Of a stretch of DNA of 64,000 nt, positions 1 to 9,956 are shown piece by piece (within the stretch, counting starts at the first letter, position 1; the number at the start of each line of letters is the position of its first letter). The stretch is from Phalacrocorax aristotelis (Eukaryota; Chordata; Aves; Suliformes; Phalacrocoracidae), in the NCBI RefSeq assembly GCF_949628215.1, contig NC_134277.1, positions 26,301,179 through 26,365,178 of the forward strand, in the 5' to 3' direction. The notes under the pieces were generated by a model. The model did not search any database. It was given only the letters and a program-made list of their open reading frames with translations, and was not told the origin of the DNA. The position numbers and the translations under genes are program-made.

Positions 1-605
1 ATTTCTCACCTTCCAAAATGCCACAAAACAATTAGTGACTATAACTTCAAAACAAGAATCGACTGGAGAGAGCATAATGAATGGCCAAGGGAAAGCTTCA
101 CCAATATTTCTCAAGAAGCAAGCCCTTTATCTGTGAGACCATGGTGATCTCTGTGTACCTGTCAGTTCAGTGCTGGATGCATAAGCTAGCTGTAAAATAT
201 AAGTACAAAAAGTACACAAAGTCTAAGTGCACAAAGTAGCTGTGCCGTAAGCATTTTAAAATTCAATACACATGCAACAGAAGATCAGCAAGGATTACAA
301 GCAAACACCAGATAGTAAAGCTTATTGAAATATTCCCCTTTGTTCATCTCTTGCTTATATCCAAGTGTGGGGCAACAACACGGTGTGTGAGACAAAACAA
401 GCTTTTGCCTTTCCATTTATCTACAGCAAATTTCATCTGCCAAGTGCAGTCAGCAAGTTTTGTGAAGGTCTTCTGTAGTGTTTTTTTTACCAGCCTTTGT
501 TTTCACAGGCCTCAGAAGCTTAATCATTAGGGGGTTTTGTTGTTGTTGCTGTTTTACTCTTCACTGTCTGTCAAGATCATTTATGAATAAGTTAAACACC
601 ACAGG
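1..605. repeat. Left copy of duplicated block 1
   Basis: This stretch matches 9821-11748. Bases 1-189 are identical to 9821-10009. From 190 onward the match is broken: the segment around 220-290 still aligns with 10026-10080, and 421-605 aligns with about 11572-11748, with many substitutions and with extra sequence in the right copy. The block is cut by the left edge of the window, so its true start is not visible. A short tail of the plus-strand frame described at 9585-9956 lies in the first 130 bases. Confidence 0.8.
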
Positions 606-2520
606 CCATGGAAGAAGATCCTTGCAGTCCTGACTCATCGATGGCTTTTCTACCCCTTTCAGCACTAATTTACTCAAACCCCTTGTTTTTTCCATCTTTT
701 AAATGCTTAGTCATGCCAGGACTTTCCCTCTTATCCAATGGTTGCTTTGTTTGCATCAGAGTATTTGGTGAAGCTCTTTCTCAAACATTTCTTGGAAATC
801 TGGCAAAATATAGCAATCAGATTTCCCTTCTCCATAGGTCGGTTGAGGCCTTTAAAAATGCCAGTAAGTTTGTGAGGCAGAATTCCTCTTTCCAAAGACT
901 ATGCTAGCTCTCCCCCAATATATACTACCTGTTAATGTGCCTCTTCTTTTGGTACTTTCTACTAATTGGTCCATGCAGGCACTGAGCTTATGATCTGTGG
1001 TACCACAAGTCTTCTCTGGGAGTGCCTTACTAAGAGTTGGCATCATATTTGCCATGCTGTCACCCACCTGGCTTTAAGTGAAATGCTGCATTATTATATT
1101 GGTAGGTTCCTCCAGCGCTGCTCACTTAATACCATCACATATTCAGGTGACTTACTACTGCTCATTTTGCCTATTTCTTCCATAATCTCTTCTGCCGGAG
1201 CCTGTGATGAGTCCCCTATAAGGATATGTAGAGTGTGAGACTATTTATTCTTTGAAGTAAAATTGTCTGACTAAAGGTATCAGAAAACTGGGGTGATGAG
1301 GAAAAGGAAGGGAACAAGCTTGTGGACAGAAATCCTGACGAGGCCAATCTGTACGCTTGCCTGGCTGAGCCCTGTGCCTGGTCACCGCAGCATGTCTTGC
1401 CACCTTTTATTTTCATATTAAATCTTTTATTAAGTATACCTCTGCCTAACCTCACTCTACCCTGTGTGTGTGGATGCTGCATGGACTATGTGCCAGCTGC
1501 TTGAGACCTGTCTGTGTGCTAGTGATAGCTATTGGGGTCAGGCTGGGGCTGTGGGTGCCCTGGCCTGTGGTGCCTGCTGATGGAGCCAGTAGGGGTCTTT
1601 AACTCCTGCTCACTGGGGTGGGAATGGTGCTTGTTCCCAAAACTAGCTACTGTGAGGAGAGTGGTGTGAGTGAGGCGAGCGAGGGACTCGGCAACAGTAC
1701 TGGGATGGGACCACAGGTCATGGCCTATATGCTTGGTGTTGGCTGCCCAGGGTGGGACATGTGTCTGTATCTTCCCCAGATCTGGTGTGCATGGGATGTG
1801 CATGTGCATTCATTGGCAAAATTAAAGCTGGAGCAGCCAGTGAGTTGGAGGGGCCTCAGGTCTGGGACAGGGTATCAGTTGGGTAGGGGCATCCATGCTG
1901 GTATGCTCAGAGGATCATGTAAATGTGGGGAACATGAGGGATGAGTGTGTGAGTGCTGCGTGTTTTGTAAGCAAGCACCAGACTGGGCCAGCAGGTGAGC
2001 CAGGGACTGGCAGGCAGGTAGGGGGGCCCAGGATCCAGGCAGGGGCGCTGGGTGGGCAGAGGGGCCATGCCAGTACTCAAGGGATGCGCAAACGTGCATG
2101 TGCTTGTGAACCTGGAGTTTTTCGTGTGTGCCTGCACTAGTGAGCTCCTGTCTCTGCCAGCCCCAGAGGAGGAAGGCACTTGGCTGTCCATGTTTGTTTC
2201 ATGTGAGTCCTGCATTTAGGTGTTGTTGAAGGCACTGCCTTGCCTGTGGCAGTGCATGTGACTGGTCATGTCAGCATCCTCTGTGGGGGTGTCGGTGGGG
2301 GTATCTGTGTTCATGCGTGTGTGTCCATGTGTCTCTGTGCTTCATGCTCAGCTTTGCTACTGGTTGAACCTGCAACCAAAGGCCCTGGGTCCCTGGGCTG
2401 GGCTCCAGCTGCCACTCCAGAAAGTTCCTGGGCTAGAGCAGCTGGAGGAGGCAGCTGAGCTGCTTACATCACTTTTGATGAACTGTCATGGGGAATAAAC
2501 TCAGCCTATTAAATATAGGT
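606..2520. other. No gene seen; G/T-rich stretch at 1510-2480
   Basis: No exon could be supported here. From about 1510 to 2480 the plus strand is rich in TG and GTG runs with many short imperfect repetitions, followed by an AATAAA at about 2494 and then sequence leading toward retroviral pol remnants. This could be an old LTR or untranslated part of the neighbouring retrovirus remnant, but no matching second LTR was found. Confidence 0.4.
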
Positions 2521-3279
2521 CACAATTTGGCAAGGATGGTTAGAAATACCCAAAGTGGGTGGGAATTTAACAATTTTCCATCTAGATAAAGGTGCCTTAA
2601 ATGCGCCAGGACCTGGCTTTCTCAGCTGAACTGCTGAGGTCTAGGGAAGCAGCAGCAACGACTCAATTATCCCTAAATTAGAGAGGCTCACTAGAGTTTT
2701 GGTTGAGTATTTATATCAAAATGAACTCTGCTAGATCCAGGGCACATTTCTGAATATGGCAGGGACTGTTTTTAGCTGATACTGGATTGTTTCTTACCTT
2801 AACTAGTGAACCACCACATCAAAAATAGAAACAAAATTTTCAGGGATAGGAGGGCCTGAGGGGTACAGGTGGAGAATTTGACCAACTCATACTTGAGGGT
2901 GAAGACAAATTATTAAATTATCTAACTGTCAGTGGGTAAAAGGAGCTCCTTATAAAATATAAGGCCTGCTGTCTTTAATCGGATGTTATGTAGGTATGTG
3001 CAATAGGAAATGATGGATTCAATGTGAAATGAACAGCCTTGTTGTGGTACAGGATACAGGATGGGTAGTAGAAGCCATTAGAGGGCTCAAGCCCTTGGTT
3101 ATTCCTCCCAGGTTTGAATATTTTATATGTTGGGTTACCAAGTCCTTGGACAGGGTGGATTAAAAATAGGACCAACATAAATTGAGGGACCATGGTCCCC
3201 TGCCCCCAGAAAATACCCAATCCCAAAGGAAGTAAGGAAAGACGTACAGATCGTCTTCTGGATATTACATGATCAAGGC
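2521..3279. other. Unassigned sequence upstream of the retroviral pol remnant
   Basis: No intact frame. It probably belongs to the degraded retroviral remnant that becomes recognisable from about 3280, but I could not identify gag or protease signals. Confidence 0.3.
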
Positions 3280-3932
3280 AACATTAAAAAGGGCACTTCA
3301 TGCACCAATGTGCCAGTGTGGCCAGCTAGAAAACCAAATGGTACTTGGCATCTTGTATTGACTATTGTGCGGTGAATCGGGTCACACCTGCCTTAGTCCC
3401 TCTGGTAGCCTGCCTCCCTGAAATTAATGCAAAGATGCCACACAGGTATAAGTGGTGTTCGAATTGGACTTTTCCAATGAGTTTTGGTCTATCCAGTTGA
3501 AGAAGGGGGACACCCAAAGGAAAATTGCATTCACTTGGAAAAGAGAACAGTATTTTTAGACATGATTACCCCAAGGATTTCATAAATCCCTGACCAATTT
3601 CTGTCAGAAATTAAAGGAAGCGCTAAAAGCATTGAATGCCAAGGACAAGTGGTGGGCCTAACATATTGATGCTATTTTAATTATGGCAGAAATAAGAGAA
3701 GCATGTTTGGAGCATACTAAACAAGTTCTTGGAGTTGTAGAGAAGATGGGTCTTAAAGTAAATGGCGCCAAAACACAACCTGCTACACAGAGGTGGAATA
3801 TCTAGGCACCAAGATAGGTCCTATTGGGTTGGGAATTACCTCTGCCAAGGAAACAATTCATGCATTTAATCCCTGCTATTGATAGGAAAACTTTTCAGAG
3901 ATTTTTAGTGTTTGTAGGTTTCTGTAAGGAAT
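3280..3932 (+). pseudogene. Endogenous retrovirus pol (reverse transcriptase) remnant, 5' part
   Basis: Short stretches in different plus-strand frames resemble the reverse transcriptase of gammaretrovirus-like (class I) endogenous retroviruses: a W-P-A-R-K-P-N-G-like patch near 3315-3350 and later patches up to the connection region near 3930. Stop codons and frameshifts interrupt it repeatedly, so it cannot make a protein. It is cut at about 3935 by a CR1 insertion and resumes after it. Confidence 0.6.
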
Positions 3933-3944
3933 TCTGTAAGGTTG

Positions 3945-5820
3945 TGTAGGGATGGGTCAGGGTGGCCAAGGCGCAGCTGAAGCTGAATTTGGCAAGGGGT
4001 GCAAAGAATAACAAGAAAGGCTTTTACAGGTATGTCAACCAGAAAAGGAAAGTCAAGAAAACATACACCACCAACAAACAAGAATGGTGGCCTAGTATAA
4101 ACAAATGAGGAGAAGGCTGAGGTACTCAACAACTTTTTTGCCTCAGTCTTCACTGGTAACCTCTCTCCTCACCCCTCCCAAGCTGATGGACTGCAGGATG
4201 GACAGCAGGGGGATAAAGCCCCTCCCACTGTAAGGGAAGATCAGGTTCATGACCACCCGAGGAACATGGATATACACAAGCCTATGGGACCTCATGAGAT
4301 GCATCCCAGAGTCCTGAGGGAACTGGGTGATGTAGTCGCTAAGCCACTCTCCATGATACTTGAAAAGTCATGGCAGTCAGGTGAAGTCCCAGGGGACTGG
4401 AAGAAGGGAAACATTGTGCCCATCTTTAAAAAGGGTAGAAAGGAGGACCCAGGGAACTACCATCCTGTCAGCCTGACCGCTGTGCCTGGGAAGATCATGG
4501 AACAGATCCTCCTAGAAGCTATTCTAAAGCACATGGAGGACAGGGAGGTGATCCGAGCAGCCAGCATGGCTTCACCAAGGGCAAGTCCTGCCTGACCAAC
4601 CTAGTGGCCGTCTATGATGGAGTGACTACATCAATGGACATGGGAAGAGCTATGGATGTCATCTATCTGGACTTCTGTAAGGCCTTTAGCATGGTCCCCC
4701 ACAGCACCCTTCTCGCTAAACTGGAGAGATACAGATCTGATGGGTAGACTGTTCAGTGGATAAGGAACTGGGTGGATGGTCACATCCAGTGGGTAGCAGT
4801 CAATGGCTCAATGTCCAGATGGAGACTGGTGACGAGTGGTGTCCCTCAGGGGTCCGTACTGGGACCGGTACTGTTTAATATCTCCATCACTGACACAGAC
4901 AGTGGGATCAAGTGCACCCTCAGCAAGTTTGCAGATGACACCAAGCTGAGCGGTACAGTTGACATGCCAGAAGGATGGGATGTCATCCAGAGAGACCTGG
5001 ACAAGCTGGAGAGGTGGGCCTGCGAGAACCTCATGAGGTTCAATAAGGCCAAGGGCAAGGTCCTGCACCTGATTCAGGCCAATCCCCAGTATCAATACAG
5101 ACTGGGGGATGAAGGGATTGAGAGCAGCCCTGCGGAGAAGGGCTTGGGGGTACTGGTGAACAAAAAGCTGCCCATGAGCCAACAATGTGCGCTCACAGCC
5201 CAGAAGGCCCACCATATCCTGGGCTGCATCAAAAGAAGCATGGCCAGCAGGTTGAGGGAGGTGATTCTGCCCCTCTACTCCGCTCTGGTGAGACCCCACC
5301 TGGAGTGCTGCGTCCAGCTCTGGAGCCCTCAGCACAAGAAGGGCACGGAGCTGTTGGAGCGGGTCCAGAGGAAGCCGCAAAAATGATCCAAGGGCTGGAG
5401 CACCTCTCCCATGAAAACAGGCTGAGAGAGTTGGGGTTGTTCAGCCTGGAGAAGAGAAGGCTCAGGAGAGACATCATTGTGGCCTTCCAGTACTTAAAGG
5501 GAGACTATAGGAAAGATGGGGGCAAACCCTTTAGCTAGGCCTGTTGTGACAGGACAAGGGTTAATGGTTTTAAATTAAAGGAGGGGAGATTGAGAGTGCA
5601 TGTAAGGAAAAAAATTTTTACTATGAGGGTGGTGAAACCCTGGCACAGGTTGCCCAGAGAGGTGGTAGATGCCCCATCCCTAGAACCATTCAAGGTCAAG
5701 TTGGACAGGGCTCTCAGCAACCTGATCTAGTTGAAGATGTCCCTGCTCACTGCAGGGGGGTGGTACTAGATGACCTCTAAAGGCCCCTTCCAACCTAAGC
5801 CATTCTATGATTCTATGAAT
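3945..5820 (+). mobile_element. CR1 LINE, 5'-truncated, with ORF2 reverse transcriptase remains
   Basis: Plus-strand CR1 non-LTR retrotransposon. It starts inside ORF2 (residues like K-G-F-Y-R-Y-V-N near 4015) and continues through endonuclease-RT linker and RT. RT hallmarks visible are VPQGSVLGP at about 4838-4866 and FADDTKL at about 4928-4948. The 3' end has the usual CATTCTATGATTCTATGA tail at 5801-5818. Several stops and frameshifts (for example TAG at 4746) break the frame into pieces at 4266-4595 and 4772-5386, so it is dead. It sits inside the retroviral pol remnant, so it is younger than that insertion. Confidence 0.92.
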
Positions 5821-5825
5821 CTGTG

Positions 5826-6687
5826 AATTTATACCAGATTACAGTGTTATAGCAAATCCCCTGCAAAATATGCTGCGAAGTACAGGAAAGTGGCAGTGGT
5901 GGGAGGAGGAAGCCAAAACCTGAAATAAAATTATTGTACCTGTAAGGGAGTCAGAAGAATTAGGAAACACTATTAGTGGAGTCTACATAATATAAGAAAT
6001 GGTCTTGGAGGATGCAAGTTGCAGCCTTTTCAGTGTATAGCATGGTGGACACGGCCAGAATTATTCACCACAAAGGGAACTAATCACGCTAAAGAGGTTA
6101 AATGACAAAATTTTTTGCTCTGTATGGGATGCCAGGAATACAGGTTTTTTGGGGTGTGGAACATGAGAAAAATAGGAGCTGCATCTCCACAGGTGGAGGT
6201 GGGGCTGTTAACAAAAGAGGAATTAGCCTCCGAAAAAGTATTGAAATCCACGGACATATTGGTGGCAACTCTGGGAACTGAATCAATTAAAGTCACAAAA
6301 GAATTCATGCAGTCTATCTGTATGATTGTAGATAATATAATATTATATGCTCCATGTATACAAGTACAATTAGCCCTTAACGAACAACTTTTGCATATTA
6401 TAGGAGACATCACTCTATAGCTGTGGCCAAGAGGACTACAAGGTCACAACTTTCCATGTGACATAAAATCGCAACGGACTTTCAGAGAAAGACAGACTGA
6501 TTTCTGGGAAGGATGTTCAAAGAGGATTTGCTAATTTTAAGTGAAGGGGATGGGAAACAAGCCATGGACCAATGAGAAACTTTAACAAATGGGGTTGGGT
6601 AATACACAAAGACATATGGGAAATCTATACATCAAATGGATCACAATTCATAACCCCCCCAGAATCAGGCTCAAGTAAATCTGGGTA
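5826..6687 (+). pseudogene. Endogenous retrovirus remnant continuing after the CR1
   Basis: The RT connection-type reading that stops at about 3932 appears to resume at about 5829-5930 directly after the CR1 tail, which supports one retroviral copy split by a later LINE. Further right (6100-6420) there is a 101-residue open frame on the plus strand with no family I can name; it may be a later part of the provirus. The remnant ends where duplicated block 2 begins near 6688. Confidence 0.5.
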
Positions 6688-7294
6688 GAACAAGTTATGC
6701 AGGTTACAAAAATGTTTAAATTTGTAAAAATTGTAGTAATTTTTTTAGTAAAATCAGTATATAATCCTCTAAAGTGACATGACATTTTTTCAGAGTCTTT
6801 TAAGAAAACATTATCCTATGACACTCATCTCCCAAGCATGTGCCGAGGCAATCATTCACACACACACAAAAAAAAACCAACCCAGCAAGGATCTGTGGTA
6901 AGATATAATGGTCTGGTTCAAACCCAGGACTCCCACTGCAGAGTTAGTGATCACACCCATATTAAAACAAAGGCACAACCACTCTTGTACTTGATGGAGG
7001 AGAACTGTTTGCTCAGCTGCGCTTCATTTCAGGCTGGGGAAGGGGGACGTGAACGTGTTAGGGCATGCCTCTCCACAGTGAGGTGCAGCTCAACACAACA
7101 CACCTCAGTGTACCACTGCAGGTGATGGGGTTTTTTTCTCCTTTGTGTAATCTCGTGTAAGCAGCACCAAGGCTAGAAATTTCCTTCTTCAGCCTAATGG
7201 AGCTGGGTCAACTTTCACAATCATGAAAGTACTTTTTCAGGTTTTGTTTATGGTTCATGGTCTTGTGTGGGTGAGGCAACACCCAGTCACTCAC

Positions 7295-7894
7295 TGTTAC
7301 AATTAATTTAGCCTTAAACGGAATTTCAATTAAAGTTTACAATTTATTGAATAGAGACAAGCAAGCAGCGCTGGATGCACGGGGGATCCTTCCACCTAAC
7401 GTGCATACCATCATACAATACTACAGGGTTTATATTCAGTTGCTTAATTAATAACAGTTACTAAAAACAAGCCTAAGTTTACACTCATTTGTCAGTGATA
7501 AGCATCCCACTTGCCGTTGGTCAGCCGTATTTAAATTAGCCACGCTTGCCATGTACATTAGCACGCATGCTCTTTACAGGTGGGGGGGGCAAGTCTTTTT
7601 TTTGTTCTGAATTGGGTCGGTGGTCACAACCTCCCCCTGCCGGAATTACCTTTCCCCCAGTTTTCATGCTTTAGCGCCTTCTGAGCCAAGAAGTTCCCTG
7701 CCATCATCACTGGCCGACCTGTGGCCCCCTCCATCTTGGCACTCTCCTTTGTATCAGGATGCTTCCACTGTTAGCAACAAATCGCCAGTCAACATTCCAA
7801 CCACCAAGACAGTTAACAAGTCAATTGAACAGCCCTCGGTTACACAAGCACAAACAGTTCCATATTGACACGAATCAGATGAACACATTTTACA
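7295..7894 (-). mobile_element. Solo LTR of an endogenous retrovirus
   Basis: A 600-bp insertion that begins TGTTAC and ends TTTTACA, i.e. TG...CA termini, flanked by a 5-bp direct repeat CTCAC (7290-7294 and 7895-7899). The duplicate block at 16096-16100 shows the empty site as CTCTC, one mismatch. An AATAAA on the minus strand (plus 7343-7348) near the minus-strand 3' end suggests minus orientation. There is no internal viral sequence, as expected after LTR-LTR recombination. Confidence 0.85.
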
Positions 7895-8463
7895 CTCACT
7901 GAGCCTGGTTGTACTTGGATGGACTTGGAAATTTCCCATGGGTATGAAATGTATGCAGTTATACAAAGCCAATCACATGCTTTTGGGGAGAGAAGTTTTA
8001 TTAGTCAGATACCAATAGGTTTAAATAGTCTTGAAATGTTTATTCTTTCCATCATCTGTTAGGAAACTAAGAGCCCAACAGCATACTCGTCAGGAGGGAG
8101 ACGCATTATAGCAGGTAACTTGCACAACCTTAGGCAACTTCATTACCACTGCAGTGAGAACTTCACTCTCAGGCTGTGTAACTGGAAACACCAAAGAAAA
8201 GCAGTGGCAAAATGATTAAGGGCTCTGTCAATTTTTATTGTTATCATGTATCATACACATTAGCTGGAAGCAAAAGATCTGCCATTTAAAGCCGTCTGTG
8301 AAGAAGATCTCTCGTATTAACTAGTCTCGTAGTTGCAAAGAGTTGGATATGAGTTAATTCAAACTATACCAGTTACACTAGCTAACCAGAAGTTTGACAA
8401 AAATGGTACAGGTTCTACTTAGGATTAAATATCTTCTAATCCCTGCTAAGGAATCCCACTTAC

Positions 8464-8550
8464 CAGTCTAAGCTAAGAACACTGGTGAAGGTGGTATCAT
8501 CATAAACAGACAGCATGTATATTTCATCCATTATTACATGCAATTCATGT
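8464..8550 (-). pseudogene. Extra copy of ACCS-like exon 9, downstream of the gene
   Basis: All 87 bases are identical to exon 9 of the ACCS-like gene (16665-16751), including the codons for the PLP-binding Asp and Tyr (M-D-E-I-Y-M). Both splice sites are intact: donor GTAAGTGG, and acceptor TAG, although the acceptor tract differs by a 4-base TATA insertion. The copy lies 4.7 kb downstream of the gene's stop codon, with no copies of exons 10-14 nearby, so it is probably a non-functional orphan exon. The exon is phase 2-2 and would be frame-neutral if ever included in a transcript. Confidence 0.85.
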
Positions 8551-8707
8551 CTACATATAGAAAAATGCAGGCATGTTAACATATTTAAAAGAAATTTCTT
8601 TGCATATAGAAACTAACATGAGCCACATAAAAATGAGGGACTGTGGGGAATTCCTATGTGTTATAAAGAATAGTTCTTGGGGAACATCTGCTTGCCGACC
8701 GACTCCT

Positions 8708-9500
8708 TTATTCCTGCATTGGTCTTACAGCTTCAGTGAGTTTATTTTTCTTCGGTAACATCTTTTTGTTAACTTCAGCCTCTTCAGTGATAATAACAAC
8801 TTCTTCATGGACAACTTCTGCACGTGGTTCATGCAGCTTGATGAAATGCTGAAGTACTTCAATGTCTGTTTAATGAAACAGAAATATAATTGGGATCTAC
8901 CTGTGGATTGAAAGGTTGTTTTTACCTGAAACCATCAAGATACTGTGCTGGGTATTGCCCGTCAGAACAGTAAACCCAGGCATGAGCTTATATATGGCAA
9001 TTTGGGCTCCTTCAAAATCTTCTGAACCCTTTCATTTACGGAGAATACAACAGGGGTGTTCCTCTTTTCTCAGGAAGCAGTTTAGATTTTCTTTAGGGGC
9101 AAAGCTACTGTCTGAAGCTCCTGCTTCCCTCCCGCACAATCTGTGTTCACGGTCCTTGTCTCCACTTCTTTTCTGAAGAGATCATCACCTCTCTGACTTT
9201 GTCAATGTAATGTGCCTTGCTGCAAACTGGCTCTGTTAACTCATCCAAGTTCAAAACACACACACAATTTTTTTCTTAACACCAATCTTTCTCTAGGGGA
9301 CATCAGTAGGAATGCTTATTTTTGTCTTCAGAAGGTCAGACTCTGATAATCCTTTTGAATATATGTAGTATCCTATAGAGTCAATGATCCCTTTCTGTCT
9401 GATAAGATCACATTTGGATAAAATCACACTATAAGGCTGCTTGTGGCAATGAATCCAAAATATGTAAGCAGAATTTGGGAACCTCTTCTCTCCCAAACCT
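8708..9500 (-). pseudogene. Unrecognised coding-like remnant, frame-broken
   Basis: Read on the minus strand, this region contains successive stretches of protein-like sequence in more than one frame. An open piece of about 67 codons lies at 9293-9496. A second (L-D-E-L-T-E-P-V-C-S-K-A-H-Y-I-D-K-V-R) lies at about 9160-9263. Further pieces follow at 8980-9160. A piece at 8926-9018 ends at a GTAAAAAC donor. After a 61-bp gap with a CATTAAACAG acceptor, a terminal 52-codon piece (8708-8865) ends in TAA. The last join keeps phase (1 to 2). Stops and frame changes between pieces suggest a decayed unprocessed gene. I do not recognise the family. It is not obviously related to the ACCS-like gene. 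Confidence 0.35.
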
Positions 9501-9584
9501 AGATTTCAGTAAGTCATTAAGAATTAAAGATACCCTATCCTGTTAATCAGCAAGCCTTTCTCGAGAGTTTCTACTTCCCAAATT

Positions 9585-9956
9585 ATGGGAATCCGCATAT
9601 GGAATTTTCCAGTTACCTCTCTTCAAGTAGTCAGGGCATGGCAGAGTGAAAACGTTGTTTTGCTGGTTTACAGAGGAACAGGGGTTTTTTGCATCCTGGA
9701 TACGGAGGTAGAATGTCAAGAGATCCTCCCTCTTTGGTCTTGTGGTGACGTGCTCCTTCTGCCAGGATCTTGCTGGCACTTGTTCTATCAGTCTGATGTT
9801 CCGGGTTGTTTTTTCCATGTATTTCTCACCTTCCAAAATGCCACAAAACAATTAGTGACTATAACTTCAAAACAAGAATCGACTGGAGAGAGCATAATGA
9901 ATGGCCAAGGGAAAGCTTCACCAATATTTCTCAAGAAGCAAGCCCTTTATCTGTGA
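9585..9956 (+). CDS. Hypothetical plus-strand open frame, 123 residues
   Basis: An open frame of 123 codons starting at ATG 9585 and ending TGA at 9954-9956. Residues 1-80 are rich in hydrophobic beta-like segments with a G-T-G-V-F patch followed by a G-D-V-L-L-L-P-G patch and a W-H, loosely reminiscent of cupin folds, but this is only a pattern impression. The last 45 codons lie in the 189-bp segment repeated at the window start, so the frame could be the final exon of a duplicated gene whose other copy begins left of the window, or simply chance. The opposite strand is also open over 102 codons, which weakens the case. Confidence 0.2.
   Translation: MGIRIWNFPVTSLQVVRAWQSENVVLLVYRGTGVFCILDTEVECQEILPLWSCGDVLLLPGSCWHLFYQSDVPGCFFHVFLTFQNATKQLVTITSKQESTGESIMNGQGKASPIFLKKQALYL

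Larger units (their letters stand above)
6688..8602. repeat. Duplicated block 2, downstream copy
   Basis: This block is about 99% identical by eye to 15493-16802, which is part of intron 9, exon 9 and part of intron 8 of the ACCS-like gene. The differences are scattered single bases, a 4-base difference next to the exon, and a 600-bp LTR present only here (7295-7894). The right junction is near 8602, after the shared AAATTTCTTTGCATA. The same orientation is kept. The high identity points to a recent duplication or gene conversion. Confidence 0.93.

Noticed and set aside
1510-2480. 5' LTR of the retroviral remnant
   Set aside because: G/T-rich and followed by AATAAA, but no TG...CA pair, target duplication or matching second LTR could be shown.
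4808-5380. 190-codon minus-strand open frame
   Set aside because: It is the antisense shadow of the CR1 reverse transcriptase reading on the plus strand.
6838-7125. 95-codon frame present identically at 15644-15931
   Set aside because: Identical only because both lie in duplicated block 2; in the gene this is intron 9 on the opposite strand, and it contains a CA/A repeat run.
8708-8865. Idea that the terminal piece is a second ACCS-like last exon
   Set aside because: Length and position are suggestive, but side-by-side residues with exon 14 agree too weakly, and the preceding piece does not resemble exon 13.
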